This document shows positions 1 through 6,171 of a stretch of 14,216 nt of DNA, piece by piece. The notes under the pieces are model-generated. The model searched no databases. It was given only the letters and a program-made list of their open reading frames with translations, and was not told the DNA's origin. How positions within the stretch are numbered: position 1 is the first letter of the stretch; every line of letters starts with the position of its first letter. The position numbers were made by a program, and so were the translations under genes. Origin of the DNA: CAYOHG01 sp964465125 (GTDB lineage: Bacteria > Planctomycetota > Phycisphaerae > UBA1845 > Fen-1342); assembly GCA_964465125.1 (NCBI GenBank), contig CAYXIO010000079.1:1-14216 (forward strand), in the 5' to 3' direction.

Positions 1-699
1 TATTGGGATGATGAGACGGGGTTGGGGAATTGGGGGTATCGGTACTACGATCCGCTGACGGGAAGGTGGACGAGCCGGGATCCGATTGGGGAGGCGGGTG
101 GGCTACCTGCCTACTGCTACGCAATGTGCGCGCCAACCACACATGAGGATGCGCTCGGGCTTTCATCCAGGCGGCACCCCGGTTTGGTATGCGACGTTTT
201 CGGACCGGTCCGATTATGTGATCCGATCTCCTGTGAAGCTGCGTGCGCAGAGAGCGACGCCAGGGCCCTGACGGTATGCATGGATGGCTTTCCCTGCGTC
301 TGCCTTTGCGACGAACGCATTGACCGAGAAGCGTCCCAGCCGACCGCCAATCGAATCATGCGTGGGTGCTTGGCCAGGCACGAGTTTGTTCACGTCACCA
401 ACTCCAGAGACGACTGCGCGGGCCGCGCGCACTGGGAAAATGACGATGAGTGCGTGGCGGACCAAGTGCATTTGCGCTGCATTCGCGAGAACTCCTATCG
501 CTGCCGAGGCAACCGAGAGTGTCTGGAGCAGTTACGCAACTGGGCCGCGACTACCGACTGTGGACCAACGGAAAACCAAGAGGAATGCCCGCCCGACCAG
601 CGTGAGCATTGCGAATGCCTTCGCTATTACGTTGTACGAGCCTTAAATAAGAACCTTGGCGATCCTCCACCTCAGCGCCCCGCTGGGTGCGATCACTAG
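1..699 (+). CDS. Rhs/YD-repeat protein, C-terminal end with Cys-rich HExxH putative toxin tip (5' partial)
   Basis: The reading frame is open from base 1, so the start lies outside the window. The first ~53 residues are the conserved Rhs core end: YRYYDPLTGRW, then SRDPIGE and a final ALGL, the usual junction to a variable tip. The remaining ~178 residues form an unusual tip with 19 cysteines and a zincin-like HEFVH motif (bases 379-393). About 19 residues after the motif comes ECVAD, whose Glu could be a third zinc ligand. Rhs proteins are large secreted or surface polymorphic toxins, and HExxH metallopeptidase tips are known among them. The many Cys suggest disulphides and an extracytoplasmic fold. 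The core match is seen directly; peptidase or toxin activity is inference. The stop (697-699) lies close to the next gene. Confidence 0.85.
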   Translation, partial: YWDDETGLGNWGYRYYDPLTGRWTSRDPIGEAGGLPAYCYAMCAPTTHEDALGLSSRRHPGLVCDVFGPVRLCDPISCEAACAESDARALTVCMDGFPCVCLCDERIDREASQPTANRIMRGCLARHEFVHVTNSRDDCAGRAHWENDDECVADQVHLRCIRENSYRCRGNRECLEQLRNWAATTDCGPTENQEECPPDQREHCECLRYYVVRALNKNLGDPPPQRPAGCDH

Positions 700-719
700 G
701 CCCGTGCCGGAACTGGGTC

Positions 720-1940
720 ATGGTGCACAAATCTCCATCGGTCGTGTCTGCGATCGGCTGGCTCTTTTTGGCGGTGCAGCCACCAATAGCCGGGGCTCGG
801 GCGACTGAGGACTGGGCGACGCGCGTGGTGGAGCTGCGCGGCGTGCCAGACGGATTCAGCGTAGAAGGCCGACCAGGTGCAGCGACTCGCCACTTGATCG
901 CGGGCCGCTTCGAAGCGACCGCGGCGACCATGCACGAGGTGGACTCCGCCGTGCAGGCGAATCCCCGGCGACTCTGGATCGTGCTCGGTATCGTCAAGGA
1001 CCCGGCGACGATCCCCTGGCTTCGGGAAAAGCTGGACGCATCGACGTCCCATCGCGAACTCATCTACACTGCCTGGTTGGGCCCCTGGCAAAGTGGTCGT
1101 GCCGGAACTCAGTACACAAGCCGCTATCTCACCTACAAGTGGCTGTCCCAGGCGGATCGTGATCTGTGGCGCCCGTTCCTGATCGAGTTGTATCGGCGCG
1201 CGGCGGATGAATCCGAGCGCCTGGCGTGCCTGCGAGCGATTGCCAACTGCTTTCACGACCCGTCAACCATCGGCTTCTTCAAGCGCCTGGAGCAAGCCGC
1301 AAACGGGCGCGAGTTGAGCGTCGCTCAGTCGTATCTGTATGATCACGGCGAACCGATCAACGAAGCCAAACTGCGTGATTGGATTGACGCGCTACGCGGC
1401 GATGAGAAAGGTCGAGCGATCCTCTGCTATCACGCTCGTGGCCTGCGCCACGAGACTTTTGTGCCCGCGCTCATTGAGCTGCTGGCGACTCGCTCGCACG
1501 ATGCCGCTTTGTCCGCCCTCCAGCGGATCACGTTCGAAACCGACGTTCGCACCAAGCGGCAGTGGGAAGCGTGGTGGAAGGTGCACGGCCAGGAGTCACG
1601 CGCCGAGTGGATTCAGACCGCGGCGCGGAAGCTGGAGCGCGTCATCGAGGCAGACCCCCGGAAGGCCGCGGAGCAACGCGCCATCGACTGGCACTGGCAG
1701 TTTCCGGAGTTGGCCCCGCAGGTCGAGCGCTGGCTGAAGTTCAAGGAGCTTCACCCGCAGATCGGGATCTGGATCGTTCGCAGCTACCGCGAGCATGACC
1801 GTGGTGTACTGAGCCGAATGGCGGAGCAGCTTCGAAGCGAGAGCTGGAACGCACTGTGGCCGGGCACTCGCAAGGAACTGGGCGATCTCGAACTGCTGCC
1901 GGGCGCCGTCAGAACGTGGGAAGATTGTTGGGGCGAATAG
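720..1940 (+). CDS. Secreted HEAT-like alpha-helical repeat protein, candidate immunity partner of the Rhs tip
   Basis: A 406-residue protein. I chose the ATG at 720 because it gives a short basic start (MVHK) followed directly by a hydrophobic stretch and an ARA-type signal peptidase site near residue 28. A GTG at 687 in the same frame would overlap the Rhs gene by 13 bases and put 11 residues ahead of the signal. The Shine-Dalgarno is weak for either start. The mature part is rich in amphipathic helices, with segments resembling HEAT/PBS-lyase-type repeats (DPATIPWLREKL, RLACLRAIANCFHDPSTIGF, TFVPALIELLATRSHDAALS). No catalytic motif is visible. Its position directly after a putative toxin tip, and its predicted export to the compartment where a disulphide-rich toxin would act, make it a candidate immunity protein. 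Planctomycetes also carry many unrelated HEAT proteins, so this role is only inference. Confidence 0.75.
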   Translation: MVHKSPSVVSAIGWLFLAVQPPIAGARATEDWATRVVELRGVPDGFSVEGRPGAATRHLIAGRFEATAATMHEVDSAVQANPRRLWIVLGIVKDPATIPWLREKLDASTSHRELIYTAWLGPWQSGRAGTQYTSRYLTYKWLSQADRDLWRPFLIELYRRAADESERLACLRAIANCFHDPSTIGFFKRLEQAANGRELSVAQSYLYDHGEPINEAKLRDWIDALRGDEKGRAILCYHARGLRHETFVPALIELLATRSHDAALSALQRITFETDVRTKRQWEAWWKVHGQESRAEWIQTAARKLERVIEADPRKAAEQRAIDWHWQFPELAPQVERWLKFKELHPQIGIWIVRSYREHDRGVLSRMAEQLRSESWNALWPGTRKELGDLELLPGAVRTWEDCWGE

Positions 1941-2094
1941 CTACGCCCGAATGCGCGTCGTCTCGGGCGCTGGCGCGGGGCGGTTGCGTGGTACCTCATC
2001 AGGTATCCGACGGCGGCAGGCTGGCCAGGACGTTCGGCGTAGGTGCTCCAGGGTGCTCTGCCCCCTTTAGCACTGGGCTCCAGGGGTCACATGG

Positions 2095-3498
2095 ATGGAT
2101 GCGCATGCTTGGGACAGTATGCAGAGCTCGCTCCAAGTATTGCACCTTAGCAACGGAATACTGGACGTTGCGATCGGCTCCGACGGGACCATTTACTATT
2201 CGTGCATAGGTGTCCTCGTGGATCGAGCCGGGATAGTCAGCGACGCGCTGGCTCTCTGTGCGCTTCTCACGCTGCTAGGCGGGTTGCTCCTCGCGGTATG
2301 GCGTGCGCAGCGAATCCACAGACGCATCCCGGTGGAGCCGTTGCACTTCTGTGCACAGTGCTATTATCCAATCACCGCCCCAGAAGCCACGGCCTGTCCC
2401 GAGTGCGGAACCATGCTCGGGCGCTCCGGCCGAATCTCCCGCGGACACGCGTTAGGCAAGCTCTGCGTCCGCGCCGCCGTCCGCAATTGCTGGGCCCCAC
2501 TTTCCGTGTCACTCGCGCTCTATGTGCTGCGACCCGAACGACTTCTTCCTGCAAGCCTTCGCTGGGTTGGTTGGGATCGGTTCCCGACCACAGGCCAGCC
2601 GTATGTGCGGTCCGCACGATGTGCACCCTTCGGGCGCTCGGTCCACGCAATTGCACCCGAGTCAACCGGTGGATCCGTCCTCTTCGTCGACATTGCAGGA
2701 GGCAGTGCCGATCGGCTCTATCTTTCCGCGGATCGCGAAACCCTGGTGTACCTGGTTGACTCGAATGGGCGGTACCAACTGCGGGCGCACCGTCGCGGAG
2801 CGGTCGTAACCTCGGCGGTCGTTGCTGAGTGCCAAGATCCGTCGGCCGCAACCAGCGAGAGCCTGCGGATTCTCGGCTTCAATTGCAGGAACAGCGTAGT
2901 TGTTCTGGTGAATGAGCCTGCGACCTTGGCCTTAAGGCTGCTGGAGTGGGATCCGGCATCGAATAGCATGTCCGTCAGTAGGTCCATTCCCTCCAGCCTC
3001 AATCTCGCGCAAGTCTCTGATGCGGGCAATGCTCTGTACGGGCCGACTGTGGCATCGGGGTTACTCGGCCACATTATTCTCTACACGGAGCCGACTGACC
3101 GCCCGAGCGTGGTTCTTGATGCGTGTACGCTTCAGCCCACACAGGTGGCGGTCAACGATGGCGTGGCATACGCTGGTGTTGGTTGCGCTGTTTCCTTGAA
3201 CGAGGGCTCGCTTGCGGTGTACGACTCTGCTTCGACGCGGGAGCGGAGGATCCCACTGCCGATCGACTGCACACGGGATATGGTTGTGGCCGTGGATGTC
3301 GACGCCGCGATGGAGCATGTGGCGCTGCTACTCGAGGGCAATGTACTCATCCTCGGTTCATTGCCCGGGGGCGTGTGGACCGATCGTCTCGACGCGCGCT
3401 CGATCGGCTCTCCACTCTTCCACATCGCCGTTGCGCCCGGAGGGCGCCTAGCGGTCGCATGGGGCGATGAGGTGATCGTGTGCGTCCGTTCGCCCTGA
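2095..3498 (+). CDS. Membrane-anchored zinc-ribbon protein with beta-rich C-terminal domain
   Basis: 467 residues. The ATG at 2095 has a GGGG (2083-2086) eight bases upstream. One strong transmembrane segment lies at about residues 47-69, followed by basic residues (RAQRIHRR). Next is a zinc ribbon with Cys86, Cys89, Cys101 and Cys104 (CAQCYYP ... CPECG), probably cytoplasmic. A second hydrophobic stretch lies near 133-145. The last ~300 residues are rich in short beta strands with repeated V/L-x-V-D patterns, suggestive of a beta-propeller or similar sensor domain. This zinc-ribbon layout is common in planctomycete membrane proteins of unknown function. No enzyme motif is visible and I do not recognise the family. 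The stop codon falls in the left copy of the direct repeat around the Rhs remnant, so the extreme C-terminus may have been changed by that event. Confidence 0.7.
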   Translation: MDAHAWDSMQSSLQVLHLSNGILDVAIGSDGTIYYSCIGVLVDRAGIVSDALALCALLTLLGGLLLAVWRAQRIHRRIPVEPLHFCAQCYYPITAPEATACPECGTMLGRSGRISRGHALGKLCVRAAVRNCWAPLSVSLALYVLRPERLLPASLRWVGWDRFPTTGQPYVRSARCAPFGRSVHAIAPESTGGSVLFVDIAGGSADRLYLSADRETLVYLVDSNGRYQLRAHRRGAVVTSAVVAECQDPSAATSESLRILGFNCRNSVVVLVNEPATLALRLLEWDPASNSMSVSRSIPSSLNLAQVSDAGNALYGPTVASGLLGHIILYTEPTDRPSVVLDACTLQPTQVAVNDGVAYAGVGCAVSLNEGSLAVYDSASTRERRIPLPIDCTRDMVVAVDVDAAMEHVALLLEGNVLILGSLPGGVWTDRLDARSIGSPLFHIAVAPGGRLAVAWGDEVIVCVRSP

Positions 3499-3520
3499 CG
3501 CCGGGCGCGAAAGCGATGGC
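3497..3520 (+). repeat. 24-bp direct repeat, left copy
   Basis: It matches 4050-4073 at 22 of 24 positions, in the same orientation. It begins at the stop codon of the preceding gene and lies about 20 bases before the Rhs-like sequence. The two copies bracket the Rhs remnant, which suggests a duplication or recombination scar. No inverted ends or transposase are visible. Confidence 0.55.
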
Positions 3521-3539
3521 CGTCGCGGCTTCGCTGGTG

Positions 3540-3995
3540 TCGAGAATCGAGTACGTCGGCGGCGGGTCGAGCGTGGTCGGGACCGTGCAATTCGCGTACG
3601 AAACGAACCGCGACCTGATACATTCGGTGGCGAACTATTGGGGCGGGAGCGACCCCGAGGACATCGTGTCCAGGTACGCCTACGTCAACGATTCGCTCGC
3701 GCGGCGCACCAGCGTCGTGCGCACCGGCAGTGCGTTTGGCTCGGGCGGGGCGTCGCCGAGTCCGCACAACGACACCTGGAGCTACAACGATCGCAACGAG
3801 CTGACCGGCTCGACGCGCTACGACAACGACACGCCGGGCCAGGGCACGCCGGTAACGGGCCTCGGCCGCACGTTCACCTACGACCCGATCGGCAACCGCA
3901 AGACCTACATCGAGGGCACCGCGGCGACAAAATACTACTGCGCCAACGAGCTCAACCAGTACGACACGATCGACGACGACCCCATCCACTGCCCG
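3540..3995 (+). pseudogene. Rhs/YD-repeat protein fragment (remnant without start or tip)
   Basis: About 150 residues of clear YD-repeat sequence: FAYETNRDLIHSV, SRYAYVNDSLARRTSV, WSYNDRNELTGS, then TFTYDPIGNR and ELNQYD. An intact Rhs protein would continue into more YD repeats and a DPIG core. Here the similarity stops near base 3995 and the frame runs into unrelated, low-complexity sequence. The nearest possible start (GTG 3480) would add ~20 residues with no signal peptide or Rhs features, and an in-frame stop at 3468-3470 closes the frame on the left. It therefore looks like a piece cut from a larger Rhs gene, perhaps the one ending at 699. The frame itself is unbroken, so loss may be recent. 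Expression as a short protein cannot be ruled out. Confidence 0.75.
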
Positions 3996-4049
3996 CCGAC
4001 CTCCTACAATCGCTTGATGCCGCCGGGACTTCGTGTAGCCGGCGAGTCC

Positions 4050-4073
4050 GACGCCGGGAGCGAACGCGATGGC
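4050..4073 (+). repeat. 24-bp direct repeat, right copy
   Basis: It is 22/24 identical to 3497-3520 in direct orientation. It lies ~55 bases after the Rhs similarity ends and runs into the 15-bp tandem repeat. The two copies are 553 bases apart, start to start. Confidence 0.55.
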
Positions 4074-4100
4074 AAAGAACGCGATGGCAAAGAACGCGAT
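4063..4100 (+). repeat. 15-bp tandem repeat, about 2.5 copies
   Basis: The unit AACGCGATGGCAAAG occurs at 4063-4077 and 4078-4092, followed by a partial unit (AACGCGAT). The unit length is a multiple of three, so every frame stays open through it. In the frame of the next gene it encodes MAKNAMAKNA. It overlaps the right copy of the direct repeat. Confidence 0.85.
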
Positions 4101-4146
4101 TACTCGGGCGCGCGCGGCCAAGTGCGGGATTTCGCAGAGCGCTGCC

Positions 4147-4743
4147 ATGATCCGTTTTCACGCAACGCTCCTGCGGCCGAAGGCGATCGCGGCGGGCCGA
4201 GCCGCCGCGCAGGCCGTCTCGTGGTCGTTCCTGATCCTGCCGAAGGAAGCCAGTGCGAAGCTGCCCGCGCGTGGACAGGTGAGCGTCGAGGGGAATCTCA
4301 ATGGTTCGGCGCTGCGGGCCACGCTCGAGCCGGACGGCCAGGGAGGCCACTGGCTCAAGGTGGACCGGAAGCTGCGCGTGGCGGCGCGGGCAGAGCCGGG
4401 CGACGTCGTCGCGCTGGAAATCTCGCCGGTGGCCGAAGAGCCGGAGCCGAAGTTGCCGGTGGACTTACGCAAGGCGTTGGCGGCGGCTCCGCCGAAGGCG
4501 CGCGAGGTGTGGAAGGGCATCACGCCATCCGCGCGGCGGGATTTCATTCATTGGATCACTTCGCCCAAGCGGCCCGAGACGCGCGCGAAGCGAATCGCGA
4601 CCGCCTGCGACATGCTGGCGAAGGGGAAGCGCCGACCGTGCTGCTTCGATCGGTCGGGGATGTACAGCAAGAGCCTGAGCTGCCCGGCGGCGGAGGATGG
4701 AACCGCGGAGCCTCGTTCCGGCGAGCGCGAAGAGAACGCTTGA
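4147..4743 (+). CDS. DUF1905 / YdeI-OmpD-associated (OmdA) family protein
   Basis: 198 residues from the ATG at 4147 (MIRFHATLL), where family members usually start. An in-frame ATG at 4069 has a better Shine-Dalgarno (GGGAG at 4056-4060) and would add 26 residues made largely of the 15-bp repeat; translation could begin there. The N-terminal half is a DUF1905 beta domain (WSFLILPKEASAKLP, GSALRATLEPDGQGGHWLKV). The C-terminal part is an OmdA helical domain, with LRKALAAAPPKAREVWKGIT, ARRDFIHWI, and the typical ending KGKRRPCCFDRSGMYSKSLS. Proteins with this domain are annotated as bacteriocin-protection or YdeI-like; the biochemical role is not settled. It lies 31 bases before the DinB-like gene and probably shares its transcript. 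Confidence 0.9.
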   Translation: MIRFHATLLRPKAIAAGRAAAQAVSWSFLILPKEASAKLPARGQVSVEGNLNGSALRATLEPDGQGGHWLKVDRKLRVAARAEPGDVVALEISPVAEEPEPKLPVDLRKALAAAPPKAREVWKGITPSARRDFIHWITSPKRPETRAKRIATACDMLAKGKRRPCCFDRSGMYSKSLSCPAAEDGTAEPRSGEREENA

Positions 4744-4774
4744 CGCACCTCGCCGCGGCGGTTCTAACGGGCTC

Positions 4775-5299
4775 ATGCTCAACACACTCAAGGAGCTTCT
4801 GGCTCACCAGTACGAAGCGTCGCTCAGCATGCTCCATCTGGCGATCGAGCGCTGCCCCGACACGAGTTGGAATGGCTGCGTCGCGAACCTGAAATTCTGC
4901 CAGGCCGCTTTCCACGTCGTGTTTTTCGCTGATGTATACCTTCAGCCCAGCGACGACGTCGACGCACTGAAACGTCAGGCGTTTCACGCGCAGAACGCGG
5001 CGGAGTTCGGAGACTACGAGGAGCTGGAAGATCGGCCGCAGGTGCTTCTGTACGAGAAGGCGTTCGTGCGGCGCTATCTGCTATACGCGCGCCGCAAGGC
5101 CCAGGAGACGCTCGCACGGGAATCCGCCGAGGTGCTCGCCGGACCGTCGGGATTTCGCCGGCGCACGTGCTCACGCGCGGAGCTGCACGTCTACAACATC
5201 CGCCACATTCAGCACCACGCGGCCCAACTGATTCTGCGTCTGCGGCTCGACGCGAAAGTCGACGTTCCGTGGGTGGGACACGCTTGGAAGGATGCCTGA
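4775..5299 (+). CDS. DinB-like four-helix metal-binding protein
   Basis: 174 residues from the ATG at 4775 (MLNTLKELLAHQY). Starting further upstream at 4697 would overlap the previous gene and add 26 residues without family features. The protein is mostly helical, as expected for the DinB/YfiT superfamily. Candidate metal ligands are His47 (AAFHVVF) and the C-terminal His144 and His148 (IRHIQHHAAQL), matching the usual three-His pattern. Members include thiol-dependent S-transferases and many damage- or stress-induced proteins of unknown substrate; no substrate can be read here. The upstream ribosome site is weak (AACGGG). Its length is normal for the superfamily, and family membership is fairly sure. 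Confidence 0.85.
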   Translation: MLNTLKELLAHQYEASLSMLHLAIERCPDTSWNGCVANLKFCQAAFHVVFFADVYLQPSDDVDALKRQAFHAQNAAEFGDYEELEDRPQVLLYEKAFVRRYLLYARRKAQETLARESAEVLAGPSGFRRRTCSRAELHVYNIRHIQHHAAQLILRLRLDAKVDVPWVGHAWKDA

Positions 5300-5354
5300 G
5301 GTGAAGTCGGCGCCATCCGGGCAAGGAAAAGGAGGGGCTGGGGCGCTCCGTTGA

Positions 5355-5374
5355 CCAGTGACTGAAGTCACTGG
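5355..5374. repeat. Perfect 9-bp-arm palindrome, REP-like, copy 1
   Basis: CCAGTGACTGAAGTCACTGG: two 9-base arms pair perfectly around a GA centre. It lies in a convergent gap, the usual home of REP/BIME elements. It shares 14 of 20 positions with copy 2, including the ends CCAG and CTGG and the central TGAAG. Confidence 0.8.
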
Positions 5375-5420
5375 CTACGCGCGCTCGCACTTCGGGCGGG
5401 GAGCAAGAGTGGGCCTGAGT

Positions 5421-5440
5421 CCAGGCGATGAAGCCCCTGG
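5421..5440. repeat. Imperfect palindrome, REP-like, copy 2
   Basis: CCAGGCGATGAAGCCCCTGG: same length, ends and TGAAG centre as the element 66 bases upstream, but the inner arms are imperfect. The five outer base pairs are intact. Confidence 0.65.
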
Positions 5441-5521
5441 AAGGCGAGCGAATGGCGAGTCAGCCGTTTCCTCGAGCGCTCTCGCCTGGTCGACCCGCCG
5501 GAAGGCAAAGGCCCTCGCGAT

Positions 5522-6010
5522 CTACTTCAGGCGCTCCAGCTTGCCCTTGCGCTTCACGATGTTCTTGTAGTCCCACTGGATCGCGATCGATTTCTTGAGC
5601 CAGCGCTTCAGGTCCTTGGCCGGAATCTCATCGGCAGAGGTGTACCGCGCTTCGGCGGCCATGAAACTGCCCTCGGGTGCGAGAGCGGGCTCGTCAAACG
5701 ACTGGCCGCTCCAGAAAAGCAGGCGGATGCAGTCCTTGAGCCTGTGATAACCGACGATCGGGTTTCCGTCGAGGAACCACACCGGGTGGCGGTGCCAGAT
5801 CTTGCTCTCGGCTCCCGGCAGGGATCGGTCGATTGCCTCGGCGAGGATGCCGCAGATGCGCCGGTCGCCGGCGGACTGAGCCGCGTTGTAGGCGAGAATC
5901 TCGGCGTGAATCCGCGTTTGCGGGCGTGGTGTCTGCCTGCGCGGCGCGGTCTGGCTCGTGGCGAGCCTGGCTTCTGCCCTCGCGGATCCGCTCGACGACT
6001 TCTTGGCCAT
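5522..6010 (-). CDS. DUF1801 (YdhG-like) domain protein
   Basis: 162 residues, started at the ATG at 6010-6008 (MAKKSSSG) because a GGGAG (minus strand, 6022-6018) lies seven bases upstream; an earlier in-frame ATG at 6052 has no such site. A basic, low-complexity N-terminal tail of ~33 residues precedes the domain. The domain shows the expected pattern: IWHRHPVWFLDGNPIVGYH followed by CIRLLFWSGQSF, and ends in a Lys-rich tail. The fold is of the YjbR/CyaY-like type. The function of DUF1801 proteins is not established; the basic tail could favour contact with nucleic acid, which is a guess. The gene is convergent with the DinB-like gene and divergent from the glycosidase gene. Confidence 0.88.
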   Translation of the reverse strand: MAKKSSSGSARAEARLATSQTAPRRQTPRPQTRIHAEILAYNAAQSAGDRRICGILAEAIDRSLPGAESKIWHRHPVWFLDGNPIVGYHRLKDCIRLLFWSGQSFDEPALAPEGSFMAAEARYTSADEIPAKDLKRWLKKSIAIQWDYKNIVKRKGKLERLK

Positions 6011-6017
6011 GCGCTTG

Positions 6018-6022
6018 CTCCC
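6018..6022 (-). promoter_or_regulatory. Shine-Dalgarno of the DUF1801 gene
   Basis: GGGAG on the minus strand, seven bases before the ATG at 6010. It decides the start in favour of 6010 over 6052. Confidence 0.7.
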
Positions 6023-6158
6023 GGCAGGTGCGGGCAGTGTAGCGTGGAGCATGCGCCCGATCGCGGACCGCTCCGACGGACGGAGGGATATTTCGGTCTG
6101 GCCCGGGCACTCTTCGGTCCGTGCGGAATACCATGGACCCTGCTTCCATTCATCCAGC

Positions 6159-6163
6159 GGAGG
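6159..6163 (+). promoter_or_regulatory. Shine-Dalgarno of the GH106-like gene
   Basis: GGAGG, eight bases before the GTG at 6172. It selects this GTG over upstream in-frame starts at 6121 (GTG) and 6133 (ATG), and the selected start places the signal peptide at the very N-terminus. Confidence 0.8.
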
Positions 6164-6171
6164 TTCGCACC

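Larger units (their letters stand above)
5300..5521. other. Convergent intergenic region with REP-like palindromes
   Basis: A 222-base gap between two genes that end toward each other. It contains two related 20-bp palindromes (entered separately) and a further short inverted pair, AGGCGAG at 5442-5448 with CTCGCCT at 5481-5487. No hairpin is followed by a T-run, so I do not call an intrinsic terminator. I saw no convincing reading frame in it. Confidence 0.6.

Noticed and set aside
3132..4148. Minus-strand open frame of 338 codons across the Rhs remnant
   Set aside because: It is antisense to both the zinc-ribbon gene and the Rhs fragment and shows only biased, repetitive residues.
3996..4892. 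Extension of the Rhs remnant frame through the OmdA gene
   Set aside because: Rhs similarity ends near 3995. The rest is the out-of-frame reading of the DUF1905/OmdA gene, whose own frame is well supported.
5355..5374. Palindrome as an intrinsic terminator for the DinB-like gene
   Set aside because: There is no T-run on either side and the loop would be only two bases; a related second copy fits a REP-like repeat better.
6011..6171. Sigma70-type promoters between the divergent DUF1801 and glycosidase genes
   Set aside because: A promoter is expected here, but I could not find -35 and -10 boxes convincing enough to place in GC-rich sequence.
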